Positions 1 through 8,377 of a DNA stretch of 64,000 bases are shown here, piece after piece. Numbering within the stretch: the stretch's first letter is position 1; each line of letters opens with the position of its first letter. A model generated the notes under the pieces. It was not told the origin of the DNA, made no database searches, and was given only the letters and a program-made list of their open reading frames with translations. The translations under genes were made by a program, and so were the position numbers. This DNA comes from an uncultured Johnsonella sp. (GTDB taxonomy: Bacteria; Bacillota; Clostridia; Lachnospirales; Lachnospiraceae). The stretch spans positions 3,191 through 67,190 of the forward strand of contig CAAFUL010000089.1 in assembly GCA_900766185.1 (NCBI GenBank), given 5' to 3'.

Positions 1-105
1 TTTTATCTTTCTTGTAGGTCGTAAAATAAGAAAAAGATTTATTTAATTATTATTGCGTTGTTGTACCATTGTATGCATATTTTTAAAAATGAGAGGAGAA
101 AGATT

Positions 106-1233
106 ATGAAGCTAAGAAATCCGGTGCTAAGTGCCTTTTGTGCAGCAATTGTTATAGGCATGGCAGCCTGTTCGCAAGCTCCTGCTGAAAATGCGGACAC
201 ATCCGGTGCAGGTGTAAGCTCTGAGCAGGCTAATTCCAAAGGAAGTGAAAAACTTGAACCTGAGAAAGACGGTCTTATACATATAAAATGGGCTCAGGGT
301 ACAAGCGGAAACGGACTCGTAACAGTTGGCAATAAGCTTGGTTACTTTAAAGAGGAAGGTATTGCAGTAGATGAAATACCTATGGAAGATAATCCGGCTG
401 CCGGCCTTACAGCGGCACAGGTAGATATAGTTTCTAATGACGGTACCAACACGCCTTTGCAGCAAATAGCGGCGGGAGATGATATAAGTATCTTCGGTGG
501 GCATATGCTTACAGGTTGTATGCCTATCATTGCCAAAAAAGGAACGGAGTGGAAGGGGATAGAAAGTTTTATAGGCAAGAAGATTGCCTGCCCTCCAAAT
601 CAATTTTCACTTACAGGTCCCTTACTTAAACTTGGACATGATCCGCTTAAGGAATGTGAATGGATAACTTATCCGACACAAAGTGATAGAGTTGCCGCTG
701 TTGTAAGCGGTGAATGTGATTACGGAGTTATCGGTACCGGTCAGATGTTTACTATTTTGGGCATGGATGATATAGAAATACTTGCCTATATGAGTGATGT
801 GACTCCTAATTATTCATGTTGCAGACTCTTCACACGCACAGGTTTTATGAATGATAATAAAGAGGCTTTCAAAAAACTTTGCAAAGGACTTTTAAGGGCA
901 CAGGCTTACTATGAGGCAAATAAAGAAGAAGTTGTAAAGATGATGGCTGAGCAAATGAGTACTACAGAGGAGTATGTAAGTGCATATATGCTTAATGAGC
1001 ATTATAGAATAAATGCGGATCCTATTAAAAATAAGGTTGTGGATGCTTGGAATACACTTGATCAGACCGGTTTCCTTGATGAAAACAGTAAGAAGATAAA
1101 TGTTGAAGAGCATATAAATACTGAGATTTATAAAGAAGCACTTGATGAAATAATGGCTGATCCGACTTTATACAATGAGCATAAAGACTTTTATGACAGA
1201 CAGCTTGAGTTCTTTAACGAAAATAATTTATAG
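106..1233 (+). CDS. ABC transporter substrate-binding lipoprotein (NMT1/SsuA-like)
   Basis: A 375-residue extracytoplasmic binding protein for an importer of the nitrate/sulfonate/thiamine-precursor (NMT1/SsuA) class; the substrate cannot be told from sequence. Residues 1-22 form a lipoprotein signal ending in the lipobox GMAAC, with C22 as the lipidated residue, followed by a Ser/Glu-rich linker to about residue 50. The fold region starts at 'IKWAQG' and contains 'NKLGYFKEEGI', typical of this family. The ATG at 106 is chosen over upstream starts because GAGAGGAG lies just before it and the signal peptide then begins MKLRN. The permease follows after a stem-loop, and no ATPase gene is visible in the window. 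Family is fairly sure, substrate unknown. Confidence 0.85.
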   Translation: MKLRNPVLSAFCAAIVIGMAACSQAPAENADTSGAGVSSEQANSKGSEKLEPEKDGLIHIKWAQGTSGNGLVTVGNKLGYFKEEGIAVDEIPMEDNPAAGLTAAQVDIVSNDGTNTPLQQIAAGDDISIFGGHMLTGCMPIIAKKGTEWKGIESFIGKKIACPPNQFSLTGPLLKLGHDPLKECEWITYPTQSDRVAAVVSGECDYGVIGTGQMFTILGMDDIEILAYMSDVTPNYSCCRLFTRTGFMNDNKEAFKKLCKGLLRAQAYYEANKEEVVKMMAEQMSTTEEYVSAYMLNEHYRINADPIKNKVVDAWNTLDQTGFLDENSKKINVEEHINTEIYKEALDEIMADPTLYNEHKDFYDRQLEFFNENNL

Positions 1234-1236
1234 TAC

Positions 1237-1271
1237 AAAAGCCCCTTATGGTTAGATCCTTGGGGGCTTTT
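1237..1271 (+). terminator. Stem-loop between binding protein and permease genes
   Basis: AAAAGCCCC (1237-1245) pairs perfectly with GGGGCTTTT (1263-1271). It sits between the stop of the binding-protein gene and the ribosome binding site of the permease. It resembles a partial terminator or 3'-stabilising hairpin, as found where the binding protein must be made in excess over the permease (inference). Confidence 0.7.
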
Positions 1272-1287
1272 ATATAAGGGAGATCAT

Positions 1288-2052
1288 ATGAGCAAGATTA
1301 TAAGTTTTTTTAAGAAATATTGGATAACCATACTTATCTATGTCGGCTTTGTACTTCTTTATAAAATTGTATCAGACTATAAGTTGGTTAATGCTTTTCT
1401 TTTCCCATCTATATCGGATATAATCAAGTCATTTAAGGGTAATGAAACAACGATGCTCTTAAATATGCTTTACTCATTCAGATTGCTTATACCGTCTGTT
1501 ATAGTATCACTTTTAATAGCGCTTGTAGTGGGAACTATAATGGGTATGAATAAGCGTGTAAGAGAGGTTTTGCATCCGGTTATTTATACAATAAGTGTAG
1601 TGCCGGCAATACTTCTTTCACCATTTGCACTGGTTCTTTTACCTAATTTTTGGATCACTTCACTTTTTTTGGTTGTATACGGTACTGTTTGGGCAACTAT
1701 GTTTGCGACTATTACGGGTATTATGACTATTGACAAAAGGTATCTTGACAATGCCGCAACACTGGAGCTTACAGGTTTTAAAAAACTTTTCAAGGTAATA
1801 CTTCCGGCTGCCAGCCCTTCTATATGGGCAGGATTTGTCAATTCTTTAAGATCTTCATTTGTTATGCTTGCCTATGCCGAAATGTACGGTGCAAAGTATG
1901 GAATGGGATTTTATGTAAAAAAATATGCCGACTTCGGTCTTTACAGCAATACATGGGGAGGCTTCGTATTTATGGTGCTTATACTTATTATTGTAATGCA
2001 AATATTTGAAGTTATTAAAAATAATATGTTAAAATGGACTATGGATCAGTAA
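1288..2052 (+). CDS. ABC transporter permease (SsuC/TauC-like)
   Basis: A 254-residue inner-membrane permease with about six predicted transmembrane segments. The segment 'ATLELTGFKKLFKVILPAA' around residues 152-170 matches the cytoplasmic EAA loop that docks the ATPase in BPD_transp_1 permeases. AAGGGAG precedes the ATG by a few bases. It pairs with the upstream binding protein as one import system. The partner ATPase is not adjacent: the next genes encode a reductase and a minus-strand operon. It must be upstream of the window, elsewhere, or a shared subunit. Confidence 0.85.
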   Translation: MSKIISFFKKYWITILIYVGFVLLYKIVSDYKLVNAFLFPSISDIIKSFKGNETTMLLNMLYSFRLLIPSVIVSLLIALVVGTIMGMNKRVREVLHPVIYTISVVPAILLSPFALVLLPNFWITSLFLVVYGTVWATMFATITGIMTIDKRYLDNAATLELTGFKKLFKVILPAASPSIWAGFVNSLRSSFVMLAYAEMYGAKYGMGFYVKKYADFGLYSNTWGGFVFMVLILIIVMQIFEVIKNNMLKWTMDQ

Positions 2053-2099
2053 GAGAATATTTATTTAAGAGTTTTTTATTGATTGACAATGCCGATACA

Positions 2100-2262
2100 C
2101 TAATGATAAACTCAAATTATGCTTTACTGTTATGTGATAGTATCGCTGTGGTGGTAAGTCAAACTAATTGCATTTATATAAGGCAATCAGTTAAGAAACT
2201 ATATATTTGTATCGAAATAATGCTACCTCAATCCCACCGGCTTTAGACGGTGGGTAGTTCAC
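2100..2262. mobile_element. Putative IS200/IS605-type right-end remnant
   Basis: The gap between the permease and the reductase gene carries no convincing gene. At 2233-2254 there is a hairpin CCCACCG-(8 nt)-CGGTGGG followed by TAGTTCAC. This arrangement resembles right ends of IS200/IS605-family elements, where the same region also forms the 3' part of the TnpB guide RNA. No transposase or tnpB sequence remains, so if correct it is a relic or non-autonomous copy. The left limit (about 2100) is a guess. A plain terminator for the permease is the alternative, although no T-run follows the stem. Confidence 0.35.
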
Positions 2263-2292
2263 TAAAAGAAGTTTTATTTACAGGAGGTTATA

Positions 2293-2856
2293 ATGAAGGT
2301 TGTATTAATTAACGGCAGCAGGAAAGAAGAAGGTTGTACTTACACTTCTCTTATGGAAATATCAAAGGTACTCAAATCGGAAGGTATAGATACTGAATTA
2401 TTTTTTTTAGGTGTAAAGGTTATTGACGGGCATATGAGTGAACTGCTTGAAAAGGTTGAGGAAGCTATGAAGGAAGCTGACGGTATAATAATAGGCTCAC
2501 CTGTATACTTTGCTTCTCCTACGGGAGAACTTATAAGTTTTCTTGACAGGTTATTTATGAAGGCTAATGCCTGCCTTAAGTTTAAGCCGGCAGCAGCTAT
2601 AACCAGTGCCAGAAGAGCCGGTACAACAGCTACACTTGATGTAATACACAAGTACTTCCTATACAATCAAATGCCTATAGTATCTTCAAGATATTGGAGT
2701 ATGGCATTTGGAAACAGTCCGGAGGAAATCGTGCAGGATAAAGAGGGGATGCAGAATCTATCACATAAACCGTTACAAACATATCTTGCCTTGGACACGC
2801 TCTCGCTAACTTCACCTCGCAGCGGTACTAAGCTTTATCTTCGCCTGACGGCTTGA
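2293..2856 (+). pseudogene. Flavodoxin/NADPH-dependent FMN reductase-like protein, 3' end replaced by repeat R2
   Basis: The first ~157 residues are a clear flavodoxin-like FMN reductase: 'INGSRKEEGCTYT' at the N terminus is the phosphate-binding loop, and 'GIIIGSPVYFASPTGELISFLDR' region follows around residue 65-85. After 'QDKEGMQNL' the reading frame runs into the R2 repeat that starts at 2762, so the last ~30 residues (Thr/Leu/Ser-rich) are encoded by repeat sequence and stop inside it. The expected C-terminal helix was not found beyond the repeat. AGGAGG precedes the ATG. The protein may still fold and bind FMN, but its C terminus is not ancestral. The fold call is good; activity is uncertain. 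Confidence 0.75.
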
Positions 2857-2916
2857 TAAAGCAAGTACCGGCGGTCTCAGATTGTCCTTTGGCAAGATAG
2901 TTTAACGGTTTATGTG
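2762..2916. repeat. Repeat family R2, copy 1
   Basis: A 155-bp element with perfect 11-bp terminal inverted repeats CACATAAACCG (2762-2772) and CGGTTTATGTG (2906-2916). Inside are a second complementary pair (TATCTTGCC / GGCAAGATA) and a central stem around GCTTTATC...GATAAAGC, so the whole could fold into a branched hairpin. A second copy lies at 39990-40140 with the same ends and core but divergent loops. It interrupts the coding frame of the reductase gene. Likely a MITE or structured RNA element. Confidence 0.75.
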
Positions 2917-2960
2917 CCTAAGGTGCCGGCGGGGGGGGGAAGGTGTAGGCACACTTTTAT
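2913..2960 (+). terminator. Hairpin with G-rich loop
   Basis: TGTGCCTA (2913-2920) pairs perfectly with TAGGCACA (2946-2953), followed by CTTTTATTT. The loop carries a run of nine G residues (2931-2939), very unusual in this AT-rich DNA. It starts inside the end of repeat R2 and could end transcription of the reductase gene. Confidence 0.55.
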
Positions 2961-3081
2961 TTAGACTTAAAAGTAGTCCTTTCCTTATACTGGAGTTTGG
3001 GAAGGGTTGCGAGTATGATTGAATTATATGGAGTTTTTTATAAATATTAATTGTTTATGTTACTAAATACCCTACAAACCT

Positions 3082-3867
3082 CTAAGCAAAACTTATTGCC
3101 TTGCTTTTTTTGGGCCTTAAAGATATTGCCGCTCCTATAGCGCCGGCATATCTGCCTAGGGGATGGGTATGAATCTTTTTACCTATTTTTTCTGACATCA
3201 GTTCTATAAAATAGGGAGTATAGCTTAAGCCTCCGGTAAGCATTACTTCACCTTGAAAGCCATGTCTTTTGGCAAGATTTATTACCTTGTTGGCTACCGA
3301 GTCGATAACTCCGGCGGCTATATTTTCTCTTTTTTCTCCTGAACCTATATAACTTATGACCTCAGACTCGGCAAATACAGTACACATAGAACTTATGGAT
3401 AAAGCCTCGCCCCTTGCGGCAAGAGAGTATAACTCATCAAAGTCGGTTCCGAGCCTATTTGCCATGACCTCTATAAACTTACCTGTGCCTGCGGCACATT
3501 TATCATTCATCAAGAAGTCCTTTACCATACCGTCTTCAAGGCTTATAACCTTGGTATCCTGACCGCCTATGTCTATTACGGTTCCGTCTTCACCAAACAG
3601 TGCATAAGCCCCCTTGGCATGGCAGCTTATTTCGGTAATCACCTTATCAGCGTACTCCACGCATACCCTGCCATAACCGGTGGCAGCACAGGACATACTA
3701 TTGGACAATCCATTTTCTTTAAGTTTTTGCATAATGGTATTAGCAGTTTCTTTGCTGTTCCAACCTGTAGGTATACAAAAAGAATCAATGAGTTTTTCGT
3801 CATCAATAACTACCACCTTGGAGGCGGTAGAACCTATGTCTATACCTATATAATATCGTTTATCCAT
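3082..3867 (-). CDS. 2-hydroxyacyl-CoA dehydratase-type activator ATPase (HgdC/BadF family)
   Basis: A 261-residue ASKHA-fold ATPase that couples ATP hydrolysis to low-potential electron transfer onto a partner iron-sulfur protein. Visible motifs: phosphate-1 'DIGSTASK' (residues 10-17), 'IDIGGQDTK' (98-106), and two cysteines in 'NDKCAAGTG' (C124) and 'SSMCTVFAES' (C162), which in HgdC hold one [4Fe-4S] cluster at the dimer interface. 'MLTGG' near residue 210 is the adenosine motif. It lies 22 bp downstream of the double-cubane protein gene on the same strand, with GAGAGGA ahead of its ATG, so the two are co-transcribed. Family is sure; the substrate of the pair is not. Confidence 0.92.
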   Translation of the reverse strand: MDKRYYIGIDIGSTASKVVVIDDEKLIDSFCIPTGWNSKETANTIMQKLKENGLSNSMSCAATGYGRVCVEYADKVITEISCHAKGAYALFGEDGTVIDIGGQDTKVISLEDGMVKDFLMNDKCAAGTGKFIEVMANRLGTDFDELYSLAARGEALSISSMCTVFAESEVISYIGSGEKRENIAAGVIDSVANKVINLAKRHGFQGEVMLTGGLSYTPYFIELMSEKIGKKIHTHPLGRYAGAIGAAISLRPKKSKAISFA

Positions 3868-3889
3868 TTGCTTAAATAAATCCTCTCAT

Positions 3890-5038
3890 TTATATGGCTA
3901 TAGTTTCCAGGAAGGCTTCAAGTCTGGTATTGATCTGACCCACATCAGCCTTGGAATAGTCGGTCTCTATCTTGATATAAGGTATAACCTTGGCAACCAC
4001 TGCCTTTTTGACATTGTAAGACTCTATGGAGAAAGTATGGCAGGCTTGAAGTATGATTTCAAGAACTCCGTCCACCTCATACTCATCTATCATATCGCTT
4101 ATGAACCTAAGTCTGCTGTTATTGGGACTCATAACTGAGCAATTGATATTGAGGTATTTTTGAGCAAGGGCCTTAGCTACAGGTAAGGAAATGTCAACTT
4201 TTTCAATCTTTTCCCGGTTGCTGTTGCAGGTATCAAATGCAACTACATCCGCACCCAGTTCCTCCAAAACTTTTATAGTTTTGTCTCTTACACCGCCGTT
4301 AGGACAGCCGGTTATTAAAATTCTGGGTTTTCTTGCTACTTTTTCTTTGTAGTTTTGCTCCCAATCCGCCTTGACTTCGGCAATTCTTTGTCTTATTTGA
4401 TTACAGCGCTCTTCCATATCCGGTATAAAACTTAAGGCATCAAGTTTTGTACCCAGCTCATAGCCGGAGATGGGAGAGGGGTTTAGCTTGCTAAGCTCAA
4501 GGTATTCAAGTACCAGATCTCTTTCGGCATTTTTTTGTATAATAGCTTTTTTGACATCTTCTTCAGTGATACTTATGCCGTAAAAGTCTTCAAGCTTTTT
4601 CCAAAACTTATATATTTCCTGTTCCCACATATTAAGGGCTATTTCATCTCTTGAAGAAGGTAGCTGCATAACATAGGTCTCTTTTAATTCATTGAGAAGT
4701 TCAAACATCTTCTTTTTACCGTCACAGGTAGTCTCGCCTACTATAAAGTCTGAAAAGTAGAAGTAGGGGCAGGTGTCGGTAAGAGCAAAGCCGTAACTTG
4801 CCTTAATTAAAGGACAAAGATTAGGCGGCAAATGTGCCTCTGCCGCACTTATAGGCTCTTCGCTGGTAGCACAAAGAGATACCGGCACAGCACCGGCTGC
4901 CATAATTAACTCTGTAGGAACAAATGAGCAATAAATTCCTACGATTTTACCGCCACGATCCTTATGCTCCTTCATCTTCATAAAACCTGATTTTCTGGCT
5001 TCTGAAAAAGTTTCAAAATTATCCGGAAGTCGTAACAT
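3890..5038 (-). CDS. Double-cubane-cluster anaerobic reductase (HgdB-like, DCCP family)
   Basis: A 382-residue protein of the 2-hydroxyacyl-CoA dehydratase D-subunit family. Conserved cysteines are in 'NLCPL', 'DTCPYFYFSD' and 'GETTCDGKKKM', the last being a hallmark, plus 'AFDTCNSN' and 'LQACHTF' in the C-terminal half. Only one such subunit is encoded with one activator, as in the double-cubane cluster protein (DCCP) systems rather than two-subunit dehydratases. No acyl-CoA transferase or dehydrogenase is nearby, which also points to DCCP. The start at 5038 is preferred over 5092 because AAGGAGG lies 9 bases upstream and the protein then begins MLRLPDNF. Confidence 0.88.
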   Translation of the reverse strand: MLRLPDNFETFSEARKSGFMKMKEHKDRGGKIVGIYCSFVPTELIMAAGAVPVSLCATSEEPISAAEAHLPPNLCPLIKASYGFALTDTCPYFYFSDFIVGETTCDGKKKMFELLNELKETYVMQLPSSRDEIALNMWEQEIYKFWKKLEDFYGISITEEDVKKAIIQKNAERDLVLEYLELSKLNPSPISGYELGTKLDALSFIPDMEERCNQIRQRIAEVKADWEQNYKEKVARKPRILITGCPNGGVRDKTIKVLEELGADVVAFDTCNSNREKIEKVDISLPVAKALAQKYLNINCSVMSPNNSRLRFISDMIDEYEVDGVLEIILQACHTFSIESYNVKKAVVAKVIPYIKIETDYSKADVGQINTRLEAFLETIAI

Positions 5039-5391
5039 AGTGAAATCCTCCTTATTTTGTATTAAATGTATTGATATAATTATAGAACTCAAAAACTTAA
5101 TTTTCTTCTTAAAATATCGTTATACATCAATAAATATTATACTTAGCTAAATTATATATAAAATAAGATAATTTTTCAATAATTATAGCGTATTAAGTTT
5201 TTTAGTAGCTACCGTTAGTTTTTATTTTGTCATAGTTTCCTACTCACTGTTGTAATATAAAAAAACTGCTTTTATAAAGCAGTTTTTTTATATTACAATA
5301 TTATCGCTTCATGTCTATATTACCTTAAGTTGCTTATAGACCGATAATATATTTTAAGTTTATATGTTGTAAGGTTATTTTGTTAAATACA
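5039..5391. other. AT-rich intergenic region
   Basis: This 353-bp gap holds the leader of the double-cubane reductase gene (minus strand, AAGGAGG near 5050) and, at 5250-5298, a long perfect palindrome that serves the neighbouring minus-strand gene as terminator. No gene is seen. Confidence 0.6.
5250..5298 (-). terminator. Rho-independent terminator (bidirectional)
   Basis: TTGTAATAT followed by seven A and ACTGCTTT pairs with the mirror sequence ending ATATTACAA, a stem of over 20 bp with a tiny loop and a T-run on either strand. It lies about 95 bp downstream of the stop of the minus-strand cell-wall-binding protein gene. Confidence 0.85.
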
Positions 5392-6108
5392 CTACTCTAA
5401 GCCTATCTTTTCCCCATTATATTCTTCTATTTGTCTTATAAGTTTTTGATAGTCTGTATTTGGAGATTCTACATTTGCCACTATCTGTCTTAAAAGTGCA
5501 ACCTTAGAACCTAATTGCTGAGTGTATGCCAAGAGATGAGCATGAAGGATCTTATATTTATTAGGTATATCTTTGGGTAAATTATTAACTTCGGCAGTTA
5601 ATCTATCTACAGCACTTATATGTGCTTTTAACATTTCAATATCTACACTATCAGATAGATTTATAGAGCTTACTAAATCAATATCCTGCATGGCAAGATT
5701 TCTGATTGCCAGTTCGTATTGAGAAATAGCTTCACCATTAGAATTTAGGCATTCTCCATCCTCATCAAAATAATAAGTCTTTCCATCCTCGTTAAGAGGA
5801 TCATACCTCATTTTGCCGTCATCGTTAAAATAATACCAGTCACCCCAAGCATCATTCCACCAACCGGTAACCATATACCCCTCTTCATTGAAGGCGTATT
5901 TTGAATCTTCAATAAATAAGGAGTCATCTTGTGCATAATGAGGTAAGGGGCTGTCACTGCAAGTATAACTATACTTCCAGCCCTTGGAGTCCTGCTCCCA
6001 AGTACCTGCAAATACACTAAAACTTAAGGAAGATACAAAAACAACTGACAATAAAGCTTCAATAACGAGTTTAAAACCTAAATTTTGAAACAAACTATTT
6101 TTTTTCAT
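5392..6108 (-). CDS. Secreted protein with choline-binding-type cell-wall repeats
   Basis: 238 residues. Residues 1-35 are a Sec signal peptide (MKKNS..., hydrophobic core, cleavage near VFAG). Residues ~36-125 hold Trp/Tyr-Gly repeats such as 'GWWNDAWGDWYYFNDDG' and 'GKTYYFDEDGECL', the CW_binding_1 (choline-binding) repeat that attaches proteins to wall polymers. Residues ~130-238 form a helical, charged domain I do not recognise. AGGAGG-like GGAGGC precedes the ATG. It is monocistronic: divergent from pstS and ended by the strong terminator at 5250-5298. Likely a surface protein of unknown role. Confidence 0.8.
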   Translation of the reverse strand: MKKNSLFQNLGFKLVIEALLSVVFVSSLSFSVFAGTWEQDSKGWKYSYTCSDSPLPHYAQDDSLFIEDSKYAFNEEGYMVTGWWNDAWGDWYYFNDDGKMRYDPLNEDGKTYYFDEDGECLNSNGEAISQYELAIRNLAMQDIDLVSSINLSDSVDIEMLKAHISAVDRLTAEVNNLPKDIPNKYKILHAHLLAYTQQLGSKVALLRQIVANVESPNTDYQKLIRQIEEYNGEKIGLE

Positions 6109-6480
6109 AGAGCCTCCTTGTTAAATTAATATAATACATATTATATTTATGATATTATTATATACTATTATTCTTTTAAAATATAGTATTTTTTAAAAAA
6201 TATATAAATATATATAATGATATTGTATAAAACATGAAAGGTAAAGGTTGTATTTTTGTTAATGTGCTACAACAAGCAGACTATCATAGCGAACAAATGA
6301 TAGCGGTTAAGAAAAAAGTAAAGTTTAAGAGTGTGATTATAAAAATAACAACTTTATATAGGCTCTAAAGACTAAGGTTTTATAAGTCTGTTTTTGAAGC
6401 TTATAGCTTTTTCTTAAAACATTTGACCATATATTAAATAAATGTTATACTTGTTGAAAATTATACGGAGGAAAATTTAT
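6109..6480. other. Intergenic region between divergent genes
   Basis: 372 bp, very AT-rich near 6120-6240. It contains the divergent promoter regions of the wall-binding protein gene and pstS. The pstS promoter is annotated at 6423-6451. No clear tandem Pho box and no gene were recognised in the rest. Confidence 0.5.
6423..6451 (+). promoter_or_regulatory. Predicted sigma-A promoter of pstSCAB
   Basis: TTGACC (6423-6428), a 17-bp spacer and TATACT (6446-6451), ending 29 bases before the pstS start codon. Confidence 0.7.
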
Positions 6481-7476
6481 ATGAAAAAAGGTTATTTGTT
6501 AGCATTGTCTGCACTTTTAAGTTTAGGTCTTTTAAGCGCTTGTTCTTCAAGCCAAAGCAGTGAGTCTTCCGCAAGTGAGGAAACAACTGTTGCAGCTGAC
6601 CAAAGTAGTGCACAGGCTGGAGAGGAAAGTACAGAAGCGGCTAAGGATGAGGCTTTTCAGTCAGACATTCTGTTTTGCGGTTCTACTTCACTTTACCCTA
6701 TAATATCTTCTTTGGCTTCTTCATTTACCGAGGAATATGTTACATGGAATAAGGTTGATCCTAAATTACCTGAAAAAAACATATCAATATATGTAGCTCC
6801 GGGCGGTTCAGGTGTAGGAGCAAGTGCGGCTATAGATAAGACTGCCGACTTCGGTATGCTTGCAAGAAGTGTTAAGGATGAGGAAAAGCAGGCACTCGGT
6901 GCGGATTATAAGGAATTTGTAGTAGCAAAGGATGCCTTAACCGTATCTGTAAATGCTGAAAACCCTATAACAGGTGTTATTGATGATATGAGCAGTGAAA
7001 CTATAAAGAAGATATTTTCAGGTGAGCTTACTTCATGGAATCAGGTTGATGCCTCACTGTCGGATGAAAAGATCAATGTGTATATTCGTGATCTTTCAGG
7101 AGGAGCTTACGAGGTATTTCAAAAGTCAATAATGAAGGACAGTCAGGTAACCGATACAGCTACACAGTCAGCTTCCATGACCGAGCTTGCCAATAATGTA
7201 GCAGGTGACAAATGGGGTATAGGCTATGTGGGTTACGGAGCTTTTAATAAGGCTAATAAAGAAAAGACAGTACTTGTAGCTATGAAGGTTGACGGAGTAG
7301 CTGCCAATGAGGCTGATATCAAAGACGGTTCATATATTATACAAAGACCTGTACTTTTCCTGACAGGAGATAAAATCTCAGAAAGTGAGCAATTATTTAT
7401 AGACTACATCTTTTCTAAAAAAGGACATGATGTGGTAGTTGAGAACGGATATATACCGGCTTTTGAAGCGGAGTAG
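6481..7476 (+). CDS. pstS: Phosphate ABC transporter substrate-binding lipoprotein PstS
   Basis: A 331-residue phosphate-binding protein. The signal ends in lipobox LLSAC, followed by a Ser/Glu-rich linker to about residue 60. The mature part opens 'ILFCGSTSLYPIISSLASSF', and 'APGGSGVGASAAI' and 'GELTSWNQV' match PstS-family positions that line the oxyanion site. The usual 'RDSGSGTR' loop is replaced by 'RDLSGGAYEVF', a divergent form. The start at 6481 has ACGGAGGA 10 bases upstream and gives a proper signal peptide. First gene of a pstS-C-A-B group. Confidence 0.9.
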   Translation: MKKGYLLALSALLSLGLLSACSSSQSSESSASEETTVAADQSSAQAGEESTEAAKDEAFQSDILFCGSTSLYPIISSLASSFTEEYVTWNKVDPKLPEKNISIYVAPGGSGVGASAAIDKTADFGMLARSVKDEEKQALGADYKEFVVAKDALTVSVNAENPITGVIDDMSSETIKKIFSGELTSWNQVDASLSDEKINVYIRDLSGGAYEVFQKSIMKDSQVTDTATQSASMTELANNVAGDKWGIGYVGYGAFNKANKEKTVLVAMKVDGVAANEADIKDGSYIIQRPVLFLTGDKISESEQLFIDYIFSKKGHDVVVENGYIPAFEAE

Positions 7477-7488
7477 ATTTATTTTAAT

Positions 7489-8358
7489 ATGTTGGAAAAA
7501 TTATTCAAAGGATTTTTATTTTTACTTAGCCTAATGAGTGTATTCTTATTAGGCTTTGTAATTTTATATATAGTAAAAGAAGCACTGCCCTTATTTAGAG
7601 AAGTAAAATTACAGGACTTTTTATTTTCTTCAAAGTGGATGCCTACAGGAATAACGGGGGATAAAAGTTTCGGAATATTTAATTTTATTGCTGCCAGTGT
7701 ATTTGTTTCAGTGCTTGCCATGCTTATAGCTGTTGGATTCTCCCTAGGCTGTGCCGTATACCTTGCTTTTATTGCAAAAGCGGGCTTAAGAAGTATTATT
7801 TATGCCTGTATAGATCTGCTTGCCGGCATACCATCGGTGATATACGGTTTTATAGGTATGAGCGTAATAGTAAGATTTTTTGCAAAACTTAGAATAGGTA
7901 CGGGACACAGTGTTTTATCGGCGGCGATATTATTAAGTATAATGCTTTTGCCTTACATGATTTCATCTTTTACCGAGACTTTGCTTAAAGCTAAGGAGAA
8001 GTATTTAAAATCTGCTGAAACTCTTGCAGTATCAAAATGGTATACAATAGTAAGCCTAATAATTCCTATATCAGCTAAATTCCTGCTTGGTTCAATGCTT
8101 TTGGCTATAGGAAGAGCGATGGGAGAGACTATGGCAGTAATGATGCTTATGGGCAATGCCAATCTTTTTCCGAAACTTCTTGGAAAGGCTGAAAGCATAG
8201 CTTCTTTGATAGCCTTGGAAATGGGGGCGGCAGTTGGAAAAAGTTTGCACTACCATGCACTTTATGCGGCAGCCTTGGTGCTTATGCTTAGTCTGCTTTT
8301 AATAAATATGTGTATATATTTTATAAAAATCAAGCTGCTTAAGAGTGAGATTTTATAG
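7489..8358 (+). CDS. pstC: Phosphate ABC transporter permease PstC
   Basis: A 289-residue membrane permease with about six hydrophobic segments. The BPD_transp_1 domain is seen at 'AGIPSVIYGFIGM' (around residue 110-122) and at the EAA-like loop leading to 'GRAMGETMAVMMLMGN' (residues ~206-221), both characteristic of PstC. It starts 12 bp after pstS; the closest Shine-Dalgarno-like GGAG is inside the pstS end, so translation may be partly coupled. PstC and PstA form the channel for inorganic phosphate. Confidence 0.9.
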   Translation: MLEKLFKGFLFLLSLMSVFLLGFVILYIVKEALPLFREVKLQDFLFSSKWMPTGITGDKSFGIFNFIAASVFVSVLAMLIAVGFSLGCAVYLAFIAKAGLRSIIYACIDLLAGIPSVIYGFIGMSVIVRFFAKLRIGTGHSVLSAAILLSIMLLPYMISSFTETLLKAKEKYLKSAETLAVSKWYTIVSLIIPISAKFLLGSMLLAIGRAMGETMAVMMLMGNANLFPKLLGKAESIASLIALEMGAAVGKSLHYHALYAAALVLMLSLLLINMCIYFIKIKLLKSEIL

Positions 8359-8377
8359 AAGGCTTAAAGGAAGAAAT

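Noticed and set aside
2034..2246. 70-codon frame after the permease gene
   Set aside because: It starts inside the permease gene and runs through the putative IS605-type remnant; no ribosome binding site.
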